From JBBEAM01 sp040882845 (GTDB taxonomy: Bacteria > Pseudomonadota > Alphaproteobacteria > Kiloniellales > DSM-21159), in the NCBI GenBank assembly GCA_040882845.1, contig JBBEAM010000015.1:62001-126000 (forward strand): 64,000 bases of DNA. Direction: 5' to 3'. Below the pieces are notes generated by a model. The model saw only the letters and a list, made by a program, of their open reading frames with translations. It searched no databases and was not told where the DNA came from. Positions within the stretch are counted from its first letter, which is position 1. Each line of letters starts with the position of its first letter. The translations under genes were made by a program, and so were the position numbers. Positions 31,868 through 39,603 of this stretch are shown piece after piece.

Positions 31868-32404
31868 TTAGGCGGAAGCCGACTGAGGCTCCGAGTAGGC
31901 CGCGATCAGACGCTCGGCCTCGCCGCCGCCGAGCAGTTCGCGCAGATGACCCCGGGCCCGCGACAGGCGGGAGCGCACCGTGCCGACCGGAACATCCAGC
32001 ATCCGCGCGGTTTCTTCATAGCTAAGGCCCTCGACGGCAACCATCAGCAGGAGCGACCGCTCCTCTTCCTTCAGGCGCTCGAAGGCCTGCAGGAATTCCT
32101 GCAAGGCCAGGGAATTCATCTGACTGGCGGCGGCGGGAAAGAGATCCTCCATATCGGCGGGATCGGAATCCATCTCCCAACGCGCCGCGCGCCGGCAATC
32201 GTTGATGTAGAGATTGCGCAGAATGGTGAACAGCCAGCCTTTGAGATTGGTACCCGGCTCGAAGCTTGCGATCTTGTCGATGGCACGCTCCAGGCAGGCC
32301 TGCACCAGATCGTCGGCGTTGGCGCGGTTATGCGTAAGCATCCGCGCATAGGCCCGAAGATTCGGGATCAAGGCTTCCATCTCTAGAAATAGCGTCCGTG
32401 ACAT
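31868..32404 (-). CDS. ecfG: EcfG-family general-stress sigma factor, copy B
   Basis: A 178-residue ECF sigma factor almost identical to copy A, with conservative changes only (for example V45I, F66Y, I133M, E135D, I138V). Region 2 and region 4 motifs are intact, so both sigma copies appear functional. The start ATG follows GGAGG as in copy A. Confidence 0.85.
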   Translation of the reverse strand: MSRTLFLEMEALIPNLRAYARMLTHNRANADDLVQACLERAIDKIASFEPGTNLKGWLFTILRNLYINDCRRAARWEMDSDPADMEDLFPAAASQMNSLALQEFLQAFERLKEEERSLLLMVAVEGLSYEETARMLDVPVGTVRSRLSRARGHLRELLGGGEAERLIAAYSEPQSASA

Positions 32405-32781
32405 AATGCATCCTCCAACGACGCCCCCCAGCGACTAGTCACGTAAGCAGGCTGAAACGCGGATACAATGCTCTGGGAAAAGGTCACATCGATGCCACAT
32501 GCATCTTAACAAATGTTACTTGGTATTTACTTTAGCAAATCTGGATAACTACTTAAAATCTTCAATCTTCTTACTTCGACTTTATTCTGACTGTGGCATT
32601 ACGCGGAAGGTCGGAAATGCAGAGCCTCTGTAGCCCGGGATTCCACGCTCAGGCGTGCGTGAATACTGACGCCGCCAAGAAACCAAAGGGGAACGGAAAA
32701 ATTTCTATCGGCGGGCGTGTCGCGCGCAACCCACGGAAGCCGCCACAATCCAGCCACAAACCCTAAAACATAGGATAGGAA
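32405..32781. other. Intergenic stretch between ecfG copy B and tRNA-Leu
   Basis: A 377-base AT-richer region corresponding to 30549-30934. No gene is visible, and no EcfG promoter precedes the sigma gene. Single-strand frames on either side are short and lack ribosome-binding sites. Confidence 0.6.
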
Positions 32782-32866
32782 TGGTGCCTCTGGAGGGACT
32801 CGAACCCCCACTCCCGAAGGAACGCGATTTTGAGTCGCGCGCGTCTACCAGTTCCGCCACAGAGGC
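32782..32866 (-). tRNA. tRNA-Leu(CAA)
   Basis: Complete cloverleaf of 85 bases including encoded CCA: acceptor GCCTCTG / CAGAGGC, D-loop, anticodon loop CTCAAAA with CAA, 4-nt-loop variable arm TCC-TTCG-GGA and T-arm GGGGG-TTCGAGT-CCCTC. It lies beside the inserted element (59 bases away). Confidence 0.92.
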
Positions 32867-32944
32867 TCTCGGCGCGGGCCGGAGTTTAGAGCTTCCGTCA
32901 AGTAATGCAAGGCAGGCCAAGGCATGGTAGTGGGTCAGTTTGAA

Positions 32945-33547
32945 TTATCTGCGAAGCCGCTGCCTTCCCCGCACCCAGATTACCTTGCCGCGCTGGCAAG
33001 CTACGGCACCCCGGGACAGGGCCCAAGCATAGCCGCGGTCCCAAAGGGTAACTTTCCGGCAGGGCTTGAGAAAGAAGAACTCGTAACACTTGGAAGCGCG
33101 GGTGCGATCATCTGCCCTCCAGCGCGTCGCCATAAATTCTACGTGTTCGAATGCTGTAGGCTGATCCTTCCGGCAAACCTCGATGTAGTCAGCCATTTTG
33201 TTGCACAGCCTCTTGATCCGCGTTTCATCACAGGCGCGAACAAGGTTTTCGTCTACATCCCCAGCGCAGATGGCCGCGCAAAGAAACTCGTAGTGATTGA
33301 GCAAATATTCGATGCTTGCCACGTCATCGATCCGCCCGTCGTCATCCTGTGACTTGGGGAAATCATTGGCCTTGATAAGCGCGCGGACCCTTCGCAAGGC
33401 GGCAGCAAACTTTTCGTCGTCCTTCTGGCGGATAACGATCCTGTATGTGTGCTGCCTTCTGTCCATAACGCGGTTGAGATGGCCTGAGTACAGCCACCCA
33501 GCTGTCGCGGTGAGGGCGCTTATGAAGATTGCAATACCCGTGTCCAT
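32945..33547 (-). CDS. DUF4760-like membrane protein (passenger)
   Basis: A 200-residue protein with one N-terminal membrane helix (residues 4-22) and a cytoplasmic helical domain containing IEYLLNHYEFLCAAICAGDVDENLVRACDE, the DUF4760 pattern. The function is unknown. It reads towards the left inverted repeat, whose inner end lies one base after its stop codon. Confidence 0.6.
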   Translation of the reverse strand: MDTGIAIFISALTATAGWLYSGHLNRVMDRRQHTYRIVIRQKDDEKFAAALRRVRALIKANDFPKSQDDDGRIDDVASIEYLLNHYEFLCAAICAGDVDENLVRACDETRIKRLCNKMADYIEVCRKDQPTAFEHVEFMATRWRADDRTRASKCYEFFFLKPCRKVTLWDRGYAWALSRGAVACQRGKVIWVRGRQRLRR

Positions 33548-33754
33548 AACACGGATAATACGAAAAAGGGGGCCGCTTACACAGCCCCCTTTCCAGCCTC
33601 AGATATGGCTGAGATCGTGCCTTAGAAACCTGGCGTCCCGTCCATGTAGAACATCATGATCTCCTTCCTATCTCGTGACCGAGATATTAGCCCGCGCTGA
33701 GCAGATTGCAACCGCGCATCAAGAAAATGTGAAATTCCCCATACCCTCAATAGC

Positions 33755-34636
33755 TTAGCTCACGATCCGCTTCTTGTACGGCCCGCGCTTCTTCGGGGCA
33801 GGCTCCGCGTCCTCAACAAGCTTCACGATATCGCCGATCTCCCAAAGTCGCTCGGAAACGCCAGCGGCCATGGCCGGGCTCATCCGCAGCTTCGAGTGAA
33901 TGCGCACGAAGTTGTAGTACATCATGTGGAGCGCGACGGCGTAAGCGTGGTTCTCGACCTTCTTCGAGAAAGCGTTGGTCAGCCGGGTGAACCGCCGCAT
34001 GTGCATCCGCATCGTGAGGTTGTTCCGCTCGGCGTAGGACGTGCTGACGTGCTTGGGGTCGGGATCGCCCTCAACGCGGTGCTTACGCGAGCCAATGCAC
34101 TCAGCCGGGCTGTACCGTCCCTTCATGCTCTCAGGTGTTGCGCCGTAAATCTTCACCAGTTGCGCGTAATCAACGTCAGAACCGAAAGCGCCCTCGACGG
34201 CCTCTAGGTACGCCTTGTGCCCGTCACTGGTCAGCTGCACCCGATTGGCGAGGCGGGTCCGCAGATCGTCAATGAACCACATGGCGCACTCGCCATCCCG
34301 CCCGCCGATGAAGTAAGAAACGATCAGCTTGGAGTCGGCGTCAATCGCCGTCCAGGTCCATGTGTCGCCAGCGCCGTAGGGTGCGGCCTTGGCCGTCGCG
34401 ACGTTCTTTTGTTTGGCGTAGGTGAAGCTCCAAATCTCATCGACCTGGACCCGCTGCGCCTTCACGTCGCGCACGTTCTCATCGTGGTACGCCATGCAAG
34501 CCTTGCCGGCGTCAACGAGAAGCTTGGTGATGGTGTTCTTGCTGGCGCCCGTGACCCGTGCCACAGAGCGGATGGACTGTCCCTCGCAGAGCAGGTGCAA
34601 GATTTGAGCGCGGGCTTTGGAGTCGAGCTTGTTCAT
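33755..34636 (-). CDS. IS1-family-like DDE transposase
   Basis: A 293-residue transposase with an N-terminal helix-turn-helix (about residues 12-40, IRSVARVTGASKNTITKLL), the first catalytic aspartate in VDEIWSFTYAKQK, AIDADSKLIVSYFIGGRD, and YAERNNLTMRMHMRRFTRLTNAFSKK carrying the late acidic residue. Proteins of this type are annotated as IS1 family in many proteobacteria, which agrees with the GGTAG ends and 8-bp target duplication. A single frame suffices; no frameshift is needed. Confidence 0.85.
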   Translation of the reverse strand: MNKLDSKARAQILHLLCEGQSIRSVARVTGASKNTITKLLVDAGKACMAYHDENVRDVKAQRVQVDEIWSFTYAKQKNVATAKAAPYGAGDTWTWTAIDADSKLIVSYFIGGRDGECAMWFIDDLRTRLANRVQLTSDGHKAYLEAVEGAFGSDVDYAQLVKIYGATPESMKGRYSPAECIGSRKHRVEGDPDPKHVSTSYAERNNLTMRMHMRRFTRLTNAFSKKVENHAYAVALHMMYYNFVRIHSKLRMSPAMAAGVSERLWEIGDIVKLVEDAEPAPKKRGPYKKRIVS

Positions 34637-34659
34637 ACCCCCTATATGGGGCGTATGCT

Positions 34660-35493
34660 TTACTGGTCAAGCAAAGAGTCAGTTTCAAGTGAGGCTTTAA
34701 CGTTCGTGGCCTCGGACACCAGATCTTCAATCTCCGACGAATCGCGGATATCGATCAGATGGTCCGCGCCCTTCTTGAGAATGCTCAGGTGGGGCGTGAT
34801 ATCGTCCCTTGAATGCTGCCCATTTGAGAACACAACGAACTTTTCCTTCCCCCCTTGAATTTCTTCGTTCGCCGTTTCCAAAGTGAAGGCAATTGCGCAT
34901 GCCTCTCTGTGTTTCTGGGCGTGCTGCCCGGCACCGAAATCAATCGTGCTGATAAAATTCCACGAACCGTTTTTGAACGCAAAGTCAGCGTAGAGCTCCA
35001 GATTCTCGGAAATCGGGTAGTGAGGAACCACCAAGCCGCGCCAAACGTCTTCTGTTGTAGCGCCAAGAAGACTGCGGGATTCAAAAATAGTTTTCAGCTT
35101 TGTCCTGAGCCGTGAGCGGCTGGGTTTCTTCGGTGCCTTCGGAGGGCGCACGAGTTGAGCCATCAAATCATCTATCGTGGCCCCGTAGTCATCTTCGTCG
35201 CGTGCAGAGAACTCACCGCCACCGGCAATCGAGATAGGGCCAAACTCACCGAACGTCTCGAACGACCCCTCCTCCACCCACTGATCGTAGGTCCACTTCC
35301 TGAAAATTTCGGGCAGCTGATGAAGCGCCTCCGCGTCAAACGCTCCATCGAGCGCCTGCACCTTGCCCATGTTGGGCAGCAAGCGGACATCCGGCCCACT
35401 CTCGCCAAGCACAACTATGCCTACGTTAACGCTCTCTCCCCGGCGAACGTCAGGCACCACCCGAATAATCCCGAAGTTATAAGACCGTGGCAT
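34660..35493 (-). CDS. DUF3037 protein (passenger, paired with HipA-family kinase)
   Basis: A 277-residue protein. YNFGIIRVVPDVRRGESVNVGIVVLGE at the start is the DUF3037 signature; the rest is mixed helix and strand without membrane parts. Its gene overlaps the HipA-family kinase gene by 17 bases and both read the same way. DUF3037 and HipA-family kinases are often neighbours; a partner or inhibitor role is likely but unproven. Confidence 0.75.
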   Translation of the reverse strand: MPRSYNFGIIRVVPDVRRGESVNVGIVVLGESGPDVRLLPNMGKVQALDGAFDAEALHQLPEIFRKWTYDQWVEEGSFETFGEFGPISIAGGGEFSARDEDDYGATIDDLMAQLVRPPKAPKKPSRSRLRTKLKTIFESRSLLGATTEDVWRGLVVPHYPISENLELYADFAFKNGSWNFISTIDFGAGQHAQKHREACAIAFTLETANEEIQGGKEKFVVFSNGQHSRDDITPHLSILKKGADHLIDIRDSSEIEDLVSEATNVKASLETDSLLDQ

Positions 35494-36232
35494 CGTTATG
35501 GCCCTTCACAAGCCTGTTTAACCATTTATCCCGTTCCAAACTTCCCCACCATTGGAGGAGATCATTCTGTTCTTTCTGTGGCAACCACCCGCTCGGCATT
35601 TCGCTAAGTATAGCAGAAATACTTGTGAGGGGAATCCCGCGAATCCTCTCAAGACATTCCTTGGCCTCAATGACGTTAAACCCCCAATGACTTCGTATCA
35701 TTCGGCCAACCTTCACAGTATTACTTGATGGCCCAGGTAAATTTCTCTCAAGGGGCCATTTCCCGAAAAGCGAATGGCTAAAATCTATCGCCAGGACGAC
35801 CTTCTCTCCGTCGTGGTCGCGAAAAATTAGGTTGTTGATGTGCCGATCATCGTTGGCTATAAACAAATCAAAGGCATATATTCTTGATATTTGCGAAAGC
35901 ATTTCTGGATTTGGTATGCCCTTGCTAAGAAAATTCAGTAAATCTTGAACCGTTCTCGCCGTATTACTTTTGTCGCCAAATACTTGAGACGCAAAGACAT
36001 GGGTGCCATCCAGATCCTCAGCGATGCGCCAGTGGGGGACGGGAAGCCCCACCGCGTTTGCTATGCTACTGCAAACGTACTCTGTCGCCCGGACCATCGG
36101 GAACTGTGGGGTATCAAACTTAAAAACGTACGATAGGTCATCCTCGCACGTCCCGAAGCAGGGCTGCGTAACTGTGGCCTGCGTCTGCGGCGGCCTGTAC
36201 TTAGATTTTACACGAATAGGGAAAAGCGACAT
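35477..36232 (-). CDS. HipA-family kinase (HipA_2 type, passenger)
   Basis: A 251-residue kinase. YVFKFD supplies the ATP-binding lysine, the catalytic loop is FDLFIANDDRHINNLIF and the metal-binding aspartate is in AIDFSHSLF. It is about half the length of HipA of E. coli and lacks the usual N-terminal subdomain. The catalytic residues are all present. No hipB gene is near; the DUF3037 gene overlaps its end. Possible role: phosphorylating a translation or stress target, as in toxin-antitoxin or defence modules. Confidence 0.75.
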   Translation of the reverse strand: MSLFPIRVKSKYRPPQTQATVTQPCFGTCEDDLSYVFKFDTPQFPMVRATEYVCSSIANAVGLPVPHWRIAEDLDGTHVFASQVFGDKSNTARTVQDLLNFLSKGIPNPEMLSQISRIYAFDLFIANDDRHINNLIFRDHDGEKVVLAIDFSHSLFGKWPLERNLPGPSSNTVKVGRMIRSHWGFNVIEAKECLERIRGIPLTSISAILSEMPSGWLPQKEQNDLLQWWGSLERDKWLNRLVKGHNDATVL

Positions 36233-36248
36233 GCCCCCGGGTCGCTGC

Positions 36249-36494
36249 CTAGTTGTTTTTCCGCCCCCATCTCGCTTTGGCAGCCTTCCGCGCGATCTCG
36301 CGCCGCTTCTCTGCTGTTAGGCTTTTCGCCCGCGCCGCGCCGCCCTTCTTGCCGCCCCTGCTGCCTAGGGCAACAGCGGCAGGGTCCTTATCACTGGTTG
36401 TGGGGGCATCTTCAGCTTCGCCCGTGGCAAGGTCAACCATAAGCTTGGCGAGCTGATTCGGGTCACGCGGGCGTTTTTTGGTCTCGCTGGACAT
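36249..36494 (-). CDS. Small basic protein (passenger, RNA/DNA-binding-like)
   Basis: An 81-residue protein with RPRDPNQLAKLMVDLATGE, then GSRGGKKGGAARAKSLTAEKRREIARKAAKARW. The lysine/arginine-rich tail resembles nucleic-acid-binding tails. Similar small genes often occur as passengers in alphaproteobacterial insertion sequences. The start ATG at 36494 fits better than the first ATG of the longer frame. Confidence 0.6.
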   Translation of the reverse strand: MSSETKKRPRDPNQLAKLMVDLATGEAEDAPTTSDKDPAAVALGSRGGKKGGAARAKSLTAEKRREIARKAAKARWGRKNN

Positions 36495-36586
36495 GCCCTC
36501 AATATGGCATCGCGAGAGCAGGATTGCCAACGGGCGTCAATACGGGGCATTTTCAAACTGACCCACTACCCAAGGCATAGGCACCC

Positions 36587-36994
36587 CTATTGCATCGGCT
36601 CCGGCGGCGCTTCCTTTGGCAGGTCGCCGGCCCGCGCGTTGCAGGGCCCGGCCTGGTGATGGATCATCTTCCACAGTCCCCCCTCGCGGCAGAAGATGTT
36701 GGTCGCGACCAAAGCCCCCTTGCCGATCACCTCGAAGCAGACGACGAAGGCGGTTTCGCCGCTGAGATAGACGCGCGGCGCGCGGCAGGAGACCCGGGGT
36801 GCCTCGCTGTTGGCGAGAATCCCGGTCCAGGCCTCCATCACCTCCTCGCGGCCGGACAGCGGCTGCCAGCCGGGGTGGACGCAGGCGACGGAGTGGCCGC
36901 GCGCCCAGACCTCCTCCATCGCCGCCAGGTCGCGGTTGGCGAAGGCCAGGTAAAAGGCCTCGTTGGCGAAGAGCACGGCGTCCAGCTCGCTCAT
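36587..36994 (-). CDS. SnoaL/NTF2-like domain protein
   Basis: A 135-residue protein: LDAVLFANEAFYLAFANRDLAAMEEVWARG, VHPGWQPLSGREEVMEAW and ALVATNIFCREGGLWKMIHHQAGP. The alpha-plus-beta cone of the DUF4440/SnoaL type is predicted. Function is unknown; relatives are enzymes or binding proteins. It is the intact member of the duplicated pair and follows the element by nine bases. Confidence 0.78.
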   Translation of the reverse strand: MSELDAVLFANEAFYLAFANRDLAAMEEVWARGHSVACVHPGWQPLSGREEVMEAWTGILANSEAPRVSCRAPRVYLSGETAFVVCFEVIGKGALVATNIFCREGGLWKMIHHQAGPCNARAGDLPKEAPPEPMQ

Positions 36995-37094
36995 GACGGT
37001 CTCCCGGGTCCCAAGGCGGCAGAGCCTAACAGATTGCCGCGCCGCGCCCAGCCTGCTAAACGGCGGATCAGGGCAACCAGGGACCTCCCCGCTT

Positions 37095-37685
37095 TTGAAC
37101 AAGCTCCTCTACGGCCTCTACGACTGGACGCTGCGCATGGCCGGACACCGCCATGCCTTGGCCCTGCTCTTCGTCGTCGCCTTCGCCGAGAGTTCGGTTT
37201 TCCCGATCCCGCCCGATGTGATGATCATTCCCATGGTGCTGGCCGCGCGCGAGAAAGCCTGGCGGATCGCCGCGGTGGCCACCGCCGGCTCGCTGCTCGG
37301 CGCCCTGCTCGGCTACGCCATCGGCTATTTCTTCTTCGACGCGGTCGGCAAGCCGGTGATGGAGGCCTACGGCTATCTCGGCAAGTTCGAGGACTTCGCC
37401 GCCTACTACAACGAGTGGGGCGCCTGGATCGTCGGCGGCGCCGGTTTCACGCCCTTCCCCTTCAAGGTGATCACCATCGCCAGCGGCCTGACCCAGCTCG
37501 ACCTCTGGATCTTCGTCCTGGCCTCGCTGGTCTCGCGGGCCGGCCGGTTTTTCCTGGTCGCGGCGCTTTTGTGGTACTTCGGACCGCCGATCCGCCGCTT
37601 CATCGACAAGAACCTGCCGCTGCTGGCCGCCCTGTTTTTCGTGCTGCTGCTTGGCGGCTTCGTCGCGCTGCGCTATCTCTTCTGA
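37095..37685 (+). CDS. YqaA/DedA-family membrane protein
   Basis: A 196-residue protein with about five membrane segments. It contains FAESSVFPIPPDVMIIPMVLA and GSLLGALLGYAIGYFF, and GAGFTPFPFKVITIASGL, motifs of the DedA/SNARE-associated superfamily. The suggested start is TTG 37095, which gives LYGLYDWTLRMAGHRH, the usual family beginning; ATG 37149 would cut it. dsbB follows two bases later, so they are likely co-transcribed. Confidence 0.8.
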   Translation: MNKLLYGLYDWTLRMAGHRHALALLFVVAFAESSVFPIPPDVMIIPMVLAAREKAWRIAAVATAGSLLGALLGYAIGYFFFDAVGKPVMEAYGYLGKFEDFAAYYNEWGAWIVGGAGFTPFPFKVITIASGLTQLDLWIFVLASLVSRAGRFFLVAALLWYFGPPIRRFIDKNLPLLAALFFVLLLGGFVALRYLF

Positions 37686-37687
37686 CG

Positions 37688-38188
37688 ATGACCCTGCCAG
37701 CTCCATTCGACCACCCCCGGGCCGTCCCGGCCGCGATCGCGCTGGTCAGCGCCGCCGCCCTGGCAGCCGCCCTGATCGCAGAGCACGTCTTCGGCCTCGC
37801 GCCCTGCGCGCTGTGCCATTATCAGCGCTATGCCTATGTGGCGGCGCTGCTGCTTGGGCTGCTTGGCCTCTTTCTCAACCCGCGGCTGTTGGTCGCGCTG
37901 GCAGGGCTGGCCTTCGTGACCGGTATGGGGATCGCCGCCTTCCACGTCGGGGTCGAGCAGGGCTGGTGGCAAGGCACGGCAGGCTGCAGCGCGCCTGCTT
38001 TCGATCTCAACGCCACGGTCGACCAGATGCGCGAGTCCCTGCTCAACACCGACTTCGTCGCCTGCGACAAGGTCGCCTGGTCGCTGTTTGGCATCTCCAT
38101 GGCCGGCTACAACGCGCTCTTCTCCGCGATCTTCGCGCTTGCCAGCTTCGCGGCCGCGGCCAAGATGGAGGACAAGGAGAGCGCATGA
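37688..38188 (+). CDS. dsbB: Disulphide bond formation protein DsbB
   Basis: A 166-residue, four-helix inner-membrane protein. The first redox pair is CALC in LAPCALCHYQRYAY; the second pair is C(S/D)-containing GCSAP and VACDKV in the second periplasmic loop. It reoxidises DsbA and passes electrons to ubiquinone. The stop overlaps the coq7 start (ATGA). Confidence 0.9.
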   Translation: MTLPAPFDHPRAVPAAIALVSAAALAAALIAEHVFGLAPCALCHYQRYAYVAALLLGLLGLFLNPRLLVALAGLAFVTGMGIAAFHVGVEQGWWQGTAGCSAPAFDLNATVDQMRESLLNTDFVACDKVAWSLFGISMAGYNALFSAIFALASFAAAAKMEDKESA

Positions 38189-38760
38189 GCGAGAACCGCA
38201 AAGCCGAAGCGCCGCCGCGCCAGCCCCGCTATGCCCCGGGCGACCTCACCGGACGTCAGCGGCTGGAGCGCATCCTGCGCGTCGATCACGCCGGCGAGTA
38301 TGGCGCGCGGCGGATCTACGAGGGCCAGCTCGCGGTGCTGAAGCGCAGCGCCTCGCGCCCGGCGATCCAGCGGATGTGGGAGCAGGAGGCCAAGCACCTC
38401 GACTACTTCGAGCGGGCCCTGCCCGACCGCCGCGTGCGCCCGACCCTACTGCAGCCGCTGTGGCACGTCGCCGGCTTCGCGCTGGGCGCCGCCACCGCCG
38501 CGCTGGGCGAACGCGCCGCCATGGCCTGCACCGTCGCGGTCGAGGAGGTGATCGACCAGCACTACGCCAGTCAGCAGGACGCGCTCGGCGAGGACGAGCC
38601 GGAGCTTTCCGCTTCGATCGCCGAGTTCCGCGCCGAGGAGCTGGAGCACCGCGACACCGGGCTGGCGCACGAGGCCGAGCAGGCCCCCGCCTATCCCCTG
38701 CTGAGCGCGGTCATCAAGGCCGGCTCGCGGGCCGCGATCTGGCTGTCGGAGCGAGTCTGA
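38185..38760 (+). CDS. coq7: 5-demethoxyubiquinol-8 hydroxylase Coq7
   Basis: A 191-residue di-iron membrane-associated hydroxylase adding the final hydroxyl in ubiquinone synthesis. Iron ligands appear in RVDHAGEYGA, EQEAKHLDYF, TVAVEEVIDQHY and EELEHRDTG. The ATG overlaps the dsbB stop. Both genes use ubiquinone, a plausible reason for the pairing. Confidence 0.93.
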   Translation: MSENRKAEAPPRQPRYAPGDLTGRQRLERILRVDHAGEYGARRIYEGQLAVLKRSASRPAIQRMWEQEAKHLDYFERALPDRRVRPTLLQPLWHVAGFALGAATAALGERAAMACTVAVEEVIDQHYASQQDALGEDEPELSASIAEFRAEELEHRDTGLAHEAEQAPAYPLLSAVIKAGSRAAIWLSERV

Positions 38761-38764
38761 GCCC

Positions 38765-39340
38765 TTAGGACTCCAGTTCGGTATCCCAGTAGAGAAAGTC
38801 GCTCCAGCTTTCGTGCAGGAAATTCGGCGGAAAGCCGCGGCCGTTTTCCTGCAGCTTATAGGTCGAGGGCTGCTCCGGCGCGTCGAGCGGATGCATGCGG
38901 CACTCCGACGGCAGGCGGTTGCCCTTCTCCAGATTGCAGCCCTGACAGGCCGTGACGATGTTGTCCCAGACCGTGCGTCCGCCGCGCGAGCGCGGCACCA
39001 CGTGATCGAAGGTCAGCTCCTCCGAGGCGTAGCCGTCGCCGCAGTACTGGCAGTGGAAACGGTCGCGCAGGAAGACGTTGAAGCGGGTGAAGGCGGGGCG
39101 CCGGTCGAGGCGCACGTAGTCCTTCAGCGCGATCACGCTGGGCAGGGCCATTTCGAAGGAGGGCGAGTGGATCCGGGTCTCGTACTCGGAGACGATGTTG
39201 ACCCGGTCGAGGAAGACCGCCTTCACCGTGTCCTGCCAGGACCATAGGGACAGCGGGAAGTAGGACAGCGGACGAAAGTCCGCATTCAACACCAAAGCCG
39301 GATACATCTCGGCCACCGCAGTCACGCCCTTCCTCCCCAT
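38765..39340 (-). CDS. HNH endonuclease
   Basis: A 191-residue protein. The zinc-binding and catalytic HNH core is CQYCG...LTFDHVVPRSRGG...N...ACQGCNLEKG. An N-terminal domain with YPALVLNADFRPLSYFPLSLWSWQD is shared with a widely conserved alphaproteobacterial family. The start at 39340 is one of several candidates; it is convergent with coq7. The target is unknown; it is probably a housekeeping nuclease, as it is found in most relatives. Confidence 0.85.
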   Translation of the reverse strand: MGRKGVTAVAEMYPALVLNADFRPLSYFPLSLWSWQDTVKAVFLDRVNIVSEYETRIHSPSFEMALPSVIALKDYVRLDRRPAFTRFNVFLRDRFHCQYCGDGYASEELTFDHVVPRSRGGRTVWDNIVTACQGCNLEKGNRLPSECRMHPLDAPEQPSTYKLQENGRGFPPNFLHESWSDFLYWDTELES

Positions 39341-39516
39341 CGTATGCCAGGGCCGGCGCTGTGGCTGCGAATCGCCCAGACGCCGGGCTCGGATATTTTT
39401 ACCCGCTGCCCCAGGGGAACACAAGATATTGGGAAATCTTGCCTGCAAACTTCATGTTGTTGTCATAGCCGCCTGACTCGCCCGTAGAAATCCGGATCGG
39501 CAGGCGCGCGCTTCCG

Positions 39517-39550
39517 ACACAATTGTGTGACCCGCCGTTGCAAGCGGCGG
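39517..39550. promoter_or_regulatory. Palindrome plus hairpin upstream of the peroxiredoxin gene
   Basis: A perfect palindrome ACACAATTGTGT (39517-39528) is followed by a hairpin CCGCCG / CGGCGG (39532-39550), about 55-85 bases before the start codon. It is operator-like; the regulator is unknown. Confidence 0.35.
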
Positions 39551-39603
39551 CTTCAGGGCAACATGCAGGGGCGACACACAAACATCCTGGAGCCTGAGAC
39601 GCA

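Larger units (their letters stand above)
32926..36570. mobile_element. IS1-like element with five genes, 3,645 bp
   Basis: Identical 19-bp terminal inverted repeats, GGTAGTGGGTCAGTTTGAA at 32926 and its complement ending at 36570, are flanked by the 8-bp target duplication CAAGGCAT (32918-32925 and 36571-36578). It carries an IS1-type transposase plus four passenger genes: a DUF4760-like membrane protein, DUF3037, a HipA-family kinase and a small basic protein. Perfect ends indicate recent insertion. GC is lower than in flanking genes. Insertion between tRNA-Leu and SnoaL broke no gene. Confidence 0.9.
31338..37033. repeat. Tandem duplication, unit B (carries an inserted element)
   Basis: Second copy of the unit: truncated mgtC, nepR, ecfG, intact tRNA-Leu and intact SnoaL-like gene. 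Without the 3,645-bp element and its 8-bp target duplication it is about 2.04 kb, compared with 1.86 kb for unit A, the difference being mainly the deletions in the SnoaL pseudogene. Confidence 0.8.

Noticed and set aside
35477..36232. Classical hipBA toxin-antitoxin operon
   Set aside because: No HipB-like helix-turn-helix gene is adjacent; the neighbour is DUF3037 and the kinase is of the short HipA_2 type.
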